Assembly: GCA_009991425.1 (NCBI GenBank)
Contig: JAACWH010000052.1
Coordinates: 1-63,144, forward strand
Source: Leptospira sp.
GTDB lineage: Bacteria; Spirochaetota; Leptospiria; Leptospirales; Leptospiraceae
DNA: 63,144 nucleotides
Reading direction: 5' to 3'
This document shows, piece after piece, positions 7,904-16,723 of the stretch. A program made the position numbers and the translations under genes. Positions within the stretch are counted from its first letter, which is position 1. Each line of letters begins with the position of its first letter. Under the pieces are notes generated by a model. That model had not been told where the DNA came from, did no database searches, and saw only the letters and a list, made by a program, of their open reading frames with translations.

Positions 7904-9605
7904 ACCCTACCATAAAAATACTTACCCTTTAAATGGATATTTAATAAAATACTCCAAGGTTAAATACTGGCTGGATCATCTACAACATTTGAATATCGAC
8001 TTAGAAGAAATTAAAGTTTATGCAATTCCTAATAATTCACCTAATTCTATATGGGGATGCTTTGTTTTAAGTAAATTAGATTCTCGAAATATTGATTTGT
8101 CCAACATAACCTTTTGTCAAAGCATTCAAAATAAATTATTCATACCTGAGCACTCTTTATTATTTCCAAAAATCAATTCATGGGAATTGGATACCTTGTT
8201 TCCAAAGAATGCTTTTATCCTACATCCAGAATTTGGTCTTTTCGAATTGGAAGAGGCAATCAGTTGGAGTAGTTTATTAGCTTTACCAAATTTTAACTCA
8301 TTAGAAATTATCGAACCCACAGATGTAAGTTTTATTCCAGACAAAATTAACAAAATAGAACTTATATCTTTATCACCCGATGAGACTTTGAAAAATTTAG
8401 AAGAAAATAAATTTCCAAAAAAAGAATCTTTTAAGAATGAAGCTCTTTCGCATCGAGAAAAGTTAAAATACATTTTACTTAAACCATTTTTTCAATCAGG
8501 AAAGAATCAAAATCCTATAGAATCTCAAGACATAACTACGAGTAAGTTAAATCGTTTGGCTTTACTTCTTGGGAATTTTTTTCCTAATGCACCACAAATT
8601 TATAAAAAATTAAATGATGATTTCAAAGAATTAGATAAACGGAATCGTTCAGAAATTAACAAATTATTTGATTTATTTAAAAATAATCCTGCAGAAGCAC
8701 TAAAATATGCAATTCCTATAGATAATGAGGGAATTACTCGCGGTGGTGATATAAGCTTATATAAAATGGTTAGACGCTGGACATCATTCGAATTATTTCA
8801 AAATAGCAAGTCCTTGGGAAGTGGAAAAATCATATTGCAGGATGATACTTTGGTAAAATTACAAAGTAACTATGAACAAGCAGCTAAGAAGTTTATTGAG
8901 AATAAGGAATATGAGAAAGCAGTATTTATTTATTTAAAACTCCTCAAGAATAACCACCAAGCTGCATTAACTTTTGAGAATGCTCAGATGTATCCAGAAG
9001 CAGCTTCTATTTATTTAAAATACGTGAATCATAAAGAAAAGGCTGCTCAATGTTATGAAAAAGGAAGAATGATAACCGATGCAATTAAGTTGTACAAAGA
9101 AATGAATATGAATGAAAAAGTGGGAGATTTATTTATCTCTATCAATAATAAGGACGAAGCCTTTAAGCATTACAATATTATACTCAATATTTTAAAAACA
9201 AATAGACAATATGTGAAAGCTTCCTTGCTTCTTCGGAATAAAATGGACGATACTGACTCAGCCCAAGATTTATTACTGAGCGGTTGGCACGAAGAAACGG
9301 ATAGTTTTAATTGTATTAATAATTACTTCAATAACATAGAAGATCCTTCATTATTATCCAAAGAAATTAATTCTATTTATAAAAAAGATACCAATGATAG
9401 AAATAAACCTGAATTTTTGAAAGCATTAAAGTATATTCATAAGAAAGAGGATAAATTAAAGGAACAAACTCAAGATCTCGCATATGAAATAGTTTCTGAT
9501 TTAGCTAAAATTGATCCTAAAATATTAAACGAACTTTCTTCCTTTAATAAAGACAGACAATTGACTAAGGATATTGTAAGATACAAGACTAAGAAGTCTT
9601 TTTGA
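7887..9605 (+). CDS. bpX6-like protein with TPR-like repeats
   Basis: A 572-residue soluble protein. The N-terminal 150 residues form a beta-rich module (YPLNGYLIKYSKVKYWL onward) that resembles the bpX6-type modules of MoxR-vWA-bpX systems. The segment about 210-330 is helical. Residues about 335-480 contain TPR-like helical hairpins (for example YEQAAKKFIENKEYEKAVFIY and AAQCYEKGRMITDAIKLYKE), likely used to bind other proteins. It is the last gene of the compact operon that begins at 2861. The subtype name is from memory and unverified. Confidence 0.6.
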   Translation: MNLKIKPYHKNTYPLNGYLIKYSKVKYWLDHLQHLNIDLEEIKVYAIPNNSPNSIWGCFVLSKLDSRNIDLSNITFCQSIQNKLFIPEHSLLFPKINSWELDTLFPKNAFILHPEFGLFELEEAISWSSLLALPNFNSLEIIEPTDVSFIPDKINKIELISLSPDETLKNLEENKFPKKESFKNEALSHREKLKYILLKPFFQSGKNQNPIESQDITTSKLNRLALLLGNFFPNAPQIYKKLNDDFKELDKRNRSEINKLFDLFKNNPAEALKYAIPIDNEGITRGGDISLYKMVRRWTSFELFQNSKSLGSGKIILQDDTLVKLQSNYEQAAKKFIENKEYEKAVFIYLKLLKNNHQAALTFENAQMYPEAASIYLKYVNHKEKAAQCYEKGRMITDAIKLYKEMNMNEKVGDLFISINNKDEAFKHYNIILNILKTNRQYVKASLLLRNKMDDTDSAQDLLLSGWHEETDSFNCINNYFNNIEDPSLLSKEINSIYKKDTNDRNKPEFLKALKYIHKKEDKLKEQTQDLAYEIVSDLAKIDPKILNELSSFNKDRQLTKDIVRYKTKKSF

Positions 9606-9772
9606 AGTTTTTAATCTTGAATCTATTTTGAAAAAATGATATTTTTCTTTATAATTTTCATTCTTCCGAATTGTTCCATAGTTCTAATGTCGTTTTCTTC
9701 TCTCATTTTTATTTAAAAATTCCTATCTTCCACTTTTTTTCCACCTATTCATAATCAGATTCTCGAGAAAAT

Positions 9773-10411
9773 ATGACTTTAGAACGTGTATTTTTGCCGT
9801 TAATTGGATTAGTTATGAAGAAATATAATAAGTACAACAACATGGACTTCGAAGAATTTAATTTAGATCGAATTATGAATACTATGGAAGATTCATCTGG
9901 ATTTATTCTATCAACTGTATTTCAGAAAAAATTCTCTTTAGATGTAAATCTTAAGAGGCATGAAGACATGAAGAATTGGCTTAAATCAAAAAGCTTAGAT
10001 TATTTAGTTCTGGATGGTGTGCAAAAGGTTCTTGACCATGATAATGGCAAAATTTTGGACTATTCTATCCTTTATATTTTGTTATTTTATCGAAATGATA
10101 AGCTTTCTGAACAAGAATTCCAAGAATTAGCTCAAATTTTATTAAAGAGATACGATCTAAAGACAATTATAACGAAACTTCCTAACTCAAGAGACCTAGA
10201 GACCTGGAACCGAGAAGCAGAACGCAAAGTTTTTAGAAATATTACCAGCAATAACATGGAATCCCTTATTAAAGGCTTCTTTTTAGGTTTGAATAAGAAA
10301 AGAGAGAAGTTTTATTTCTTAGGTATTGAGAAAGAAAGTGAAGAAAAGAATATTTTTTATAATAAAATAGCAAAAAGACGTCTTTCAAATGACGCAAGAG
10401 CAATCGCTTAA
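9773..10411 (+). CDS. Protein of unknown function (212 aa, helical)
   Basis: A soluble, strongly helical 212-residue protein with many charged residues and no recognisable motif. It lies 167 bases after the ternary operon on the same strand, with a weak purine-rich site (GAGAAA) before its ATG. It could be an accessory of that operon, but the gap and its own leader leave this open. Codon use looks like that of its neighbours. Confidence 0.5.
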   Translation: MTLERVFLPLIGLVMKKYNKYNNMDFEEFNLDRIMNTMEDSSGFILSTVFQKKFSLDVNLKRHEDMKNWLKSKSLDYLVLDGVQKVLDHDNGKILDYSILYILLFYRNDKLSEQEFQELAQILLKRYDLKTIITKLPNSRDLETWNREAERKVFRNITSNNMESLIKGFFLGLNKKREKFYFLGIEKESEEKNIFYNKIAKRRLSNDARAIA

Positions 10412-10432
10412 CACAAAAACCCCTTTTAATAC

Positions 10433-10455
10433 AAAAAACCCGCAAAATTTGCGGG
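10433..10455 (-). terminator. Rho-independent terminator for the lysine-rich gene
   Basis: On the minus strand an inverted repeat with arms CCCGCAAA and TTTGCGGG (10439-10455) is followed at once by six T residues (10433-10438). The stem is GC-rich against an AT-rich background. It lies about 50 bases after the stop of the small basic gene. A second perfect dyad, TTGTCTTT/AAAGACAA, occurs at 10470-10488. Confidence 0.75.
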
Positions 10456-10505
10456 CTGTTTAATGATCTTTGTCTTTTATAAAGACAATGTCTTTTCAGA
10501 CTATA

Positions 10506-10610
10506 CTACTTTTTTTTTCTTGCGGCTTTTTTCTTCGAAGCTTTTTTCTTAACTACTTTTTTCTTTGCAGCTTTTTTCTTCGCAGCTTTTTTCTTTTTAG
10601 GAGCTACCAT
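10506..10610 (-). CDS. 34-residue lysine-rich histone-H1-like protein
   Basis: An ATG at 10610-10608 opens 34 codons ending in TAG (10508-10506). The product is 19 lysines plus one arginine out of 34, arranged as a five-residue repeat of the form AAKKK with VV and AS variants. This pattern is typical of bacterial histone-H1-like DNA-compacting tails. A strong Shine-Dalgarno (AGGAGAGG) lies eight bases before the start, and a good terminator lies 50 bases after the stop, so I take it as a real, independently expressed gene. An 11-base palindrome TCACTTAGTGA (10655-10665) lies in its leader. Its role is probably nucleic-acid binding (inferred). Confidence 0.75.
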   Translation of the reverse strand: MVAPKKKKAAKKKAAKKKVVKKKASKKKAARKKK

Positions 10611-10748
10611 TGATGTTACCTCTCCTTTTAAATTTCATAACTCGTATCATTGCATCACTTAGTGAGACATAATTCAAGTGTTGATAGTGACATAAGTAAT
10701 CTGTGTATAAAAGTTTGTAAAGTTTTTTAAAATTTTATTGAAAAAAAA

Positions 10749-11765
10749 TTACAATTTTATAACTACCTTACCTATCGTCTTACCTTTTCTAAAATCATTA
10801 AGTGCAACATGAATATTGTTCCATTCATATACCTTACCTATACGTTGTGGTTCACTTGATAGCTTCCATAAATCATTAAAGTAGTCCCTAAGTTTGTTTA
10901 TATGATTCCATAACCATATTAAATTGAATCCCATAACTGATTTATTATCAGAAATCATTTTCAATGGATCAATCTTAGGTCTTGTTATGTAGTGAATGAG
11001 TGCAGGTATAGGATTGAATCGTGATGTTGAAGGTGTAAAATTTGCGCTACCATAGGTTACAAGGCGTCCCATAGGTGAAAGTAACTCAAAACTATCCTTA
11101 AATATTCTTCCACCAATACATTCTAAGACTAAATCAAGCTTATCATTGATTAATATTTTACTTAAATCATGTTTAAATGACTTAGTTCGAACAATTTTAT
11201 AATCAAAACCTTCTTTATCTAAAGTTGTAAACTTAGATTCACTACCAACACAACCTATTGTAATCGCACCCAAACGTTTTGCTATACGATTTGCTAAGAT
11301 ACCAACACCACCTGCCGCACTATGTATTAGAACTACATCATCTTTTTTACAATCACCCAGTACTTTCAAAGCATAATAAGCTGTCAAAGCTTGCACTATA
11401 AATGCAGCGCCTTCTTCATAAGACCAATGCTCAGGTAATGGAAAAACAGAATCAACTTCAGTATGTATATAAGTAGCATAGCCACCAAATCTTGAAGCTG
11501 CCATAACTCGATCACCCACTTTCCAATTGTTAACTGACGATCCTACGGCAGTTATCTCTCCAGATATTTCTAAGCCAGGTATGAATTTTCCATTAGGAGT
11601 TGCACTATAAATGCCAAAAATGGCAAATAAATCAGCAAAATTGAGCCCTATAGCATGAACTTTGATTTGAATTTCTGTATCTTTTAATGGATTGAGTATT
11701 TCTTTTTTTAATTTTAAACCACTAATCTTTCCTTTGCTCTCAACTTCATAAACATATCTTTCCAT
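10749..11765 (-). CDS. Zinc-independent MDR alcohol dehydrogenase / quinone oxidoreductase
   Basis: A medium-chain dehydrogenase/reductase of 338 residues from the ATG at 11765, which has an AGGA site nine bases upstream and gives the usual N terminus (MERYVYE). An ATG at 11801 would add 12 residues. Visible features are the GroES-like segment with NFADLFAIFGIY and PGLEISGEITAVG, the NAD(P)H motif SAAGGVGILANRIAKRLGA, and a quinone-reductase-like end GKTIGKVVIKL. The zinc-ligand cysteines are absent, as in the quinone-oxidoreductase/VAT-1 branch. It probably reduces quinones or enones with NADPH. It is divergent from gcvT. Confidence 0.85.
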   Translation of the reverse strand: MERYVYEVESKGKISGLKLKKEILNPLKDTEIQIKVHAIGLNFADLFAIFGIYSATPNGKFIPGLEISGEITAVGSSVNNWKVGDRVMAASRFGGYATYIHTEVDSVFPLPEHWSYEEGAAFIVQALTAYYALKVLGDCKKDDVVLIHSAAGGVGILANRIAKRLGAITIGCVGSESKFTTLDKEGFDYKIVRTKSFKHDLSKILINDKLDLVLECIGGRIFKDSFELLSPMGRLVTYGSANFTPSTSRFNPIPALIHYITRPKIDPLKMISDNKSVMGFNLIWLWNHINKLRDYFNDLWKLSSEPQRIGKVYEWNNIHVALNDFRKGKTIGKVVIKL

Positions 11766-11849
11766 ACTTTTATTTCCTATTTTTATCTTATAAATTTCCA
11801 TTTGAATCCTAGACTCATGAATTAATCTAGGAGATGAAGGTTATATCAT

Positions 11850-12959
11850 ATGAAAAAAACTCCTCTACATGCAATCCATAAAGAACTTGGTGCAAAAATG
11901 GTTCCATTCGGTGGATGGGATATGCCAGTTCAATATTCAGGAATTATTTCCGAACATTTAGCAACAAGAACTAAGGCAGGATTATTTGATGTTTCACATA
12001 TGGGTGAGATTATTGTAGAAGGTGAAGCCTCTGCTATCTTGGAATTTTTAGAAAGAGTTACCTGCAATTCTATAGAAAGTTTAGTCGATGGACAAGTTCA
12101 ATACAATGCTGTTGTCAATGAGCGAGGTGGACTGGTTGATGATGTTACTGTTTATAAAATCAATTCTGAAAAATTCTTTATCTGTTCTAATGCTTCCAAC
12201 TATGAATCAGTTACAAAACATTTTGAAGATAACAACTCTGATTCTAAAGTTAAAATAACAAACGACTCAGAAAATTGGCACCAAATTGCATTACAAGGAC
12301 CAGAAGCAAATTCAATCTTAGAAGATTATCTATCTCTAGATTTAAAACCACTTGGTTATTATCGATTTGCATTTTATGATTTCAATAATGAGAAAATTCT
12401 AGTCTCAAGAACAGGTTATACAGGAGAAGATGGTTTTGAAATCTATACAAGCATTCCTACTGGCGTAAAAATTTGGAAAGAATTACTAGAACAATACAAA
12501 GGTCTTGGACTTCTTCCTGTTGGTTTGGGAGCCCGTGATACTCTTCGCATTGAAGCTAAGTATCCATTGTATGGGCATGAACTTCTGGAAGATAGAAGTC
12601 CTATCGTGTCTAGTTTATCTTGGATTGTTAAGGAAAAGAAAAAACCTTTCTTAGCGTATGATAAAATAATGCATGATAAGAAAATGGGTGCTTTTGCAAA
12701 AATTGTTGGCATAAGACTTTTAGAACCAGGAGTAATTCGTGAAGGTTTTCCCATTTACTCTGAAGATGGAGAAGCGATAGGCCAAACTACTTCAGGAACT
12801 CATTCTCCAAGCCGCAAAGAATCTATAGGTCTTGCCCTTATCAAAAAGGATTACATCCTCGATGGACAAGAAATTTCAGTAGAAATTCGAGGGCAGAAGA
12901 AAAAAGCTATAATACATACAGGAAAATTCATAGAAGGATCAGTTCGAACGAACAAATAA
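11850..12959 (+). CDS. gcvT: Glycine cleavage system T protein (aminomethyltransferase)
   Basis: A 369-residue protein of normal family length. It transfers the methylene group from the aminomethyl-lipoyl arm of GcvH to tetrahydrofolate and releases ammonia. Family signatures are [12 protein letters not shown] near the start, [10 protein letters not shown], a [10 protein letters not shown] segment, the [21 protein letters not shown] motif in the folate-binding core, and a C-terminal [12 protein letters not shown] barrel. It is the first gene of a gcvT-gcvH-gcvP operon (spacings of 14 and 3 bases). I see no glycine riboswitch in the short leader. Confidence 0.97.
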   Translation: MKKTPLHAIHKELGAKMVPFGGWDMPVQYSGIISEHLATRTKAGLFDVSHMGEIIVEGEASAILEFLERVTCNSIESLVDGQVQYNAVVNERGGLVDDVTVYKINSEKFFICSNASNYESVTKHFEDNNSDSKVKITNDSENWHQIALQGPEANSILEDYLSLDLKPLGYYRFAFYDFNNEKILVSRTGYTGEDGFEIYTSIPTGVKIWKELLEQYKGLGLLPVGLGARDTLRIEAKYPLYGHELLEDRSPIVSSLSWIVKEKKKPFLAYDKIMHDKKMGAFAKIVGIRLLEPGVIREGFPIYSEDGEAIGQTTSGTHSPSRKESIGLALIKKDYILDGQEISVEIRGQKKKAIIHTGKFIEGSVRTNK

Positions 12960-12973
12960 TAAAAGGTAAAAAT

Positions 12974-13366
12974 ATGGCAGAAACAAGCGCACCACAAGGT
13001 TACTATTTTTCAGAAAAGCATGAATGGATCAAGATTGATGGAGATACGGCTACTATTGGGATCAGTGATTATGCACAATCATCTTTAGGGGATATCGTTT
13101 TTGTAGATGTTCCCAAAGCAGGAAAATCTATCCAACAAGCAGAGTCTTTTGGAACTATTGAATCAGTTAAAGCCGCTGAAGATCTTTATGCTCCGATGTC
13201 GGGTGAAGTTGTGGAATCCAATCCAACAATAGCTAGTGATCCAGCCTCTATCAATGGAAATCCTTTCGAAACTTGGTTTATCAAAATAAAAGGTTTCAAT
13301 GAATCCGAACTAAACAAGCTAATGGATGCGTCCAAATATAAAGACTACGTCTCTGGATTGGAATAA
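12974..13366 (+). CDS. gcvH: Glycine cleavage system H protein
   Basis: A 130-residue lipoyl carrier that shuttles the aminomethyl group between GcvP, GcvT and the L protein (dihydrolipoamide dehydrogenase, not in this window). The lipoylated lysine is K66 in [17 protein letters not shown], and the N-terminal [20 protein letters not shown] is typical. A clear AAAGGT site precedes the ATG. It lies between gcvT and gcvP. Confidence 0.97.
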   Translation: MAETSAPQGYYFSEKHEWIKIDGDTATIGISDYAQSSLGDIVFVDVPKAGKSIQQAESFGTIESVKAAEDLYAPMSGEVVESNPTIASDPASINGNPFETWFIKIKGFNESELNKLMDASKYKDYVSGLE

Positions 13367-13369
13367 AAT

Positions 13370-16288
13370 ATGAGCACAACTATCACTAAAAAAAACCAAG
13401 AACCACTTGAATGGAAGTTAGAAGACCTTCTAAGAGAGTCAGATGCATTTCGGGATCGACATATAGGTCCTAATGCGGAAGAGAGACAAGAGATGTTGTC
13501 ATTTCTTGGTTATAGTGATATGGATCAATTGATCCAAGATGTTGTCCCTCAAAATATACTAAGAAAAGAAAAATTGGTTCTACCTCAACCCAAAGGCGAG
13601 AAAGAACTTCTTCGTGATCTCAAAGCAATAGTATCTAAGAATAAAATCTTCCGTTCCTATATTGGAATGGGATATTATTCAGCTGTAATCCCATCTGTTA
13701 TCCAAAGGAATGTTTTAGAAAATCCAGGTTGGTATACTGCGTACACTCCGTACCAAGCAGAAATTGCACAAGGTCGTCTGGAAGCTTTGATTAATTTCCA
13801 AACTATGATAACGGATCTAACAGGTTTAGATGTATCCAATGCTTCCTTATTGGATGAAGGTACAGCCGCAGCAGAAGCCATGGCTATGTGCTACCAACTA
13901 CGTGCCGATGATAATGGAAATAGTTTCTTTGTATCTCAATCTGTTCATCCACAGACTATAGAAATTCTTAAAACTAGAGCACAACCTCTTGGTATTCAAA
14001 TTGTAGTAGGTTCTTTTAAAACTTTGAGTCCATCTCGAGATTTTTTCGGAGCGATTGTTCAATATCCATCCACAGATGGAACGATTCATGATTATCGCAA
14101 GTTTGTAGAAAGTATGCATTCTACAGAAACTAAAGTAATTGTGGCAACTGATCTTATGGCATTGACTCTCCTAACACCTCCAGGCGAATGGGGTGCAGAC
14201 GTAGCTATAGGTGCAACTCAAAGATTCGGATTACCCTTGGGATTTGGTGGACCACATGCTGGTTTTCTTGCAACTAAAGACGAATTCAAGAGACTTCTTC
14301 CCGGTAGATTGATAGGAGTTTCTAAAGACTCCCAAGGAAATCCCGCATACAGACTGTCTCTACAGACTCGTGAACAACATATTCGAAGAGATAAGGCTAC
14401 AAGTAATATTTGTACAGCCCAAGTACTATTAGCTGTTATATCATCATTTTATGCAGTTTATCATGGCCCAAATGGATTACGCAAGATTGCAACACGAATC
14501 CACAAGCTTACAAGAGTTCTTGCAAATGGATTGGAAAAATTAGGCTATAAGGTAACATCCAAGCCATATTTCGATACAATTAAAGTAGACCTTGAACAAT
14601 TAACATCTGCCGAAATATTAAGTTATGCGGAGAAAAGAGAAATCAATCTCCGTCATTTCAACCAACATGCAATTGGCATTTCTTTAGATGAAACTGTCAC
14701 CTTAGACGATATAAAGGATATCCTTGAAATTTTCCACAAAGGAAAACCTTGTCCCTTTAAGATTGAAGATCTAATTTCATTAGATGGAAATGACCTTAAC
14801 CAAAATTTAATTCGAATTTCGGAATTTTTAACCCATCCTGTGTTCAATTCTAACCACACTGAGACTGAAATGCTTCGTTACATCAAAAGATTAGAAGCGA
14901 AAGATCTTTCTCTAACACATTCAATGATTCCATTAGGATCTTGTACGATGAAGTTAAATTCTACTACTGAGATGTATCCTGTAACTTGGCCTGAACTTGG
15001 CTCTATCCATCCTTTTGCACCAAACTCTCAGACGGAAGGTTATCGTAAGTTATTTGGTCAATTAGAAAAATGGCTCTGTGAAATTACTGGATTTTCTGCT
15101 GTTTCCCTACAACCTAATGCTGGTTCTCAGGGGGAGTATGCTGGCTTACTTGCAATACGCGGATTTCATCTTTCGAGAAACCAAGGTTTTAGAGATGTTT
15201 GTTTGATTCCCATTTCTGCTCATGGAACCAATCCTGCTTCAGCAGTTATGGCTGGATTTAAAGTAGTGGTGGTTTCTTGTGATGAAAATGGTAACATTAA
15301 TATAGATGACCTTAAAACGAAAGCAGATAAACATAAACATGAATTAGGTGCTTTAATGGTAACCTATCCTTCTACTCATGGAGTTTTTGAAGAAGGCATT
15401 ACAGAAATATGTAAGGTCGTTCATGAATATGGTGGCCAAGTTTATATGGATGGTGCAAACATGAACGCACAAGTTGCAATAACTCGTCCATATGATATAG
15501 GTGCTGATGTCTGCCATTTAAATCTCCATAAGACATTTTGTATCCCACATGGCGGTGGCGGACCAGGTGTAGGACCGATTGGAGTAGCCGAACATTTAGT
15601 ACCTTTTCTGCCAGGCCACAACTTGGTTGATAATGGAACTGGATTGCAATCTGGTGCAGTGTCTTCGGCACCTTGGGGTTCTGCTAGCATCAATGTAATT
15701 TCTTGGGCATACATAGCTATGATGGGAGAAGATGGTCTTTCTCTAGCTACTAAGACTGCAATCCTTAATGCAAATTATATGGCAAAAAAATTAGAAGGGC
15801 ATTACTCTGTTCTTTACAAAGGAAAAAATGGATTGGTTGCTCACGAATGTATTTTGGACACAAGAAACTTTAAGAAGGTATCTGGAATTGAAGCAGAAGA
15901 CATTGCCAAAAGACTTATGGACTATGGCTTCCATGCTCCAACAATGTCCTTCCCTGTTCCTGGAACTCTAATGATAGAGCCAACCGAAAGTGAATCTAAA
16001 TCGGAATTAGATCGTTTCTGTGAATCTATGATCGAAATCAAAAAAGAAATTCTTGAAATTGAAAATGGTTCCTTCGACAAACAAGACAATCCATTGAAAA
16101 ATGCACCTCACACAGCAAAGATGGTTCTAGCAGACTCCTGGAATCATAAATATGCTCGCGAAAGAGCAGCTTACCCACTTCCATTCTTAAAGTTGAACAA
16201 ATTTTGGCCTAGTGTAGGACGTATAGACAATGTGTACGGTGATAGAAACTTAATTTGTAGCTGCATTCCAATAGAAGCTTATGCTTGA
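13370..16288 (+). CDS. gcvP: Glycine dehydrogenase (decarboxylating), P protein
   Basis: A single-chain 972-residue P protein, the fused form rather than split GcvPA/GcvPB. It decarboxylates glycine with pyridoxal phosphate and loads the aminomethyl group onto GcvH. The start contains [12 protein letters not shown]. The PLP lysine is K721 in [18 protein letters not shown], and the glycine-rich loop follows it. The N-terminal half contains [13 protein letters not shown], and the C-terminal half contains [10 protein letters not shown]. It starts three bases after gcvH. Confidence 0.98.
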   Translation: MSTTITKKNQEPLEWKLEDLLRESDAFRDRHIGPNAEERQEMLSFLGYSDMDQLIQDVVPQNILRKEKLVLPQPKGEKELLRDLKAIVSKNKIFRSYIGMGYYSAVIPSVIQRNVLENPGWYTAYTPYQAEIAQGRLEALINFQTMITDLTGLDVSNASLLDEGTAAAEAMAMCYQLRADDNGNSFFVSQSVHPQTIEILKTRAQPLGIQIVVGSFKTLSPSRDFFGAIVQYPSTDGTIHDYRKFVESMHSTETKVIVATDLMALTLLTPPGEWGADVAIGATQRFGLPLGFGGPHAGFLATKDEFKRLLPGRLIGVSKDSQGNPAYRLSLQTREQHIRRDKATSNICTAQVLLAVISSFYAVYHGPNGLRKIATRIHKLTRVLANGLEKLGYKVTSKPYFDTIKVDLEQLTSAEILSYAEKREINLRHFNQHAIGISLDETVTLDDIKDILEIFHKGKPCPFKIEDLISLDGNDLNQNLIRISEFLTHPVFNSNHTETEMLRYIKRLEAKDLSLTHSMIPLGSCTMKLNSTTEMYPVTWPELGSIHPFAPNSQTEGYRKLFGQLEKWLCEITGFSAVSLQPNAGSQGEYAGLLAIRGFHLSRNQGFRDVCLIPISAHGTNPASAVMAGFKVVVVSCDENGNINIDDLKTKADKHKHELGALMVTYPSTHGVFEEGITEICKVVHEYGGQVYMDGANMNAQVAITRPYDIGADVCHLNLHKTFCIPHGGGGPGVGPIGVAEHLVPFLPGHNLVDNGTGLQSGAVSSAPWGSASINVISWAYIAMMGEDGLSLATKTAILNANYMAKKLEGHYSVLYKGKNGLVAHECILDTRNFKKVSGIEAEDIAKRLMDYGFHAPTMSFPVPGTLMIEPTESESKSELDRFCESMIEIKKEILEIENGSFDKQDNPLKNAPHTAKMVLADSWNHKYARERAAYPLPFLKLNKFWPSVGRIDNVYGDRNLICSCIPIEAYA

Positions 16289-16373
16289 TTTTAGAATTTT
16301 GAATTCTCAAACCAATATTAATATAAGGTTTAGGCAATTAATTATCATTTCAAGAATTATGAGAAAGTAACAT

Positions 16374-16697
16374 ATGTATTATGAAAGACATATTTTTGTA
16401 TGTGAGAATGAAAGATCCCCAGGAGAGAGGATATCTTGTGCCAAGAAAAATTCTGAAATCCTAAAATATCTAAAACAAAATTCGAAGACGTCATACAAAG
16501 GAAGTGGCAAACTCAGAGTTCAAAGGGCAGGTTGTTTAGATCGTTGTGAGCAGGGACCTGTGCTTGTTTCCTATCCTGAAGGGAAATGGTTTTCATTAAA
16601 ATCCATAGAGGATGCAAAAAGATTTCTGGAAAAGTACATAGTATCCGATGATTTAGATAGCATAAGAGATTTAGAAATTTTAGATCAAAATATCTAA
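16374..16697 (+). CDS. Thioredoxin-like [2Fe-2S] ferredoxin
   Basis: A 107-residue protein of the Shethna/NuoE-like thioredoxin-fold ferredoxin family. Four cysteines fit the cluster pattern: one in FVCENE, one in RISCAKK, and two in AGCLDRCEQGPVLVSYPEG. It is probably a soluble electron carrier. It is 26 bases upstream of the patatin gene and may be co-transcribed, though no functional link is obvious. Confidence 0.9.
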   Translation: MYYERHIFVCENERSPGERISCAKKNSEILKYLKQNSKTSYKGSGKLRVQRAGCLDRCEQGPVLVSYPEGKWFSLKSIEDAKRFLEKYIVSDDLDSIRDLEILDQNI

Positions 16698-16723
16698 ATA
16701 AAAATTTCTTTTCGTTCTAAACA

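Noticed and set aside
11802..11849. Glycine riboswitch before gcvT
   Set aside because: The 48-base gap is far too short for the aptamer and shows none of its conserved segments.
13675..15714. Several minus-strand open frames within gcvP
   Set aside because: They are shadows of a long, well-conserved gene and lack their own start signals or motifs.
16293..16307. Dyad AGAATT/AATTCT after gcvP as a terminator
   Set aside because: The stem is short and AT-only, with no T run after it.
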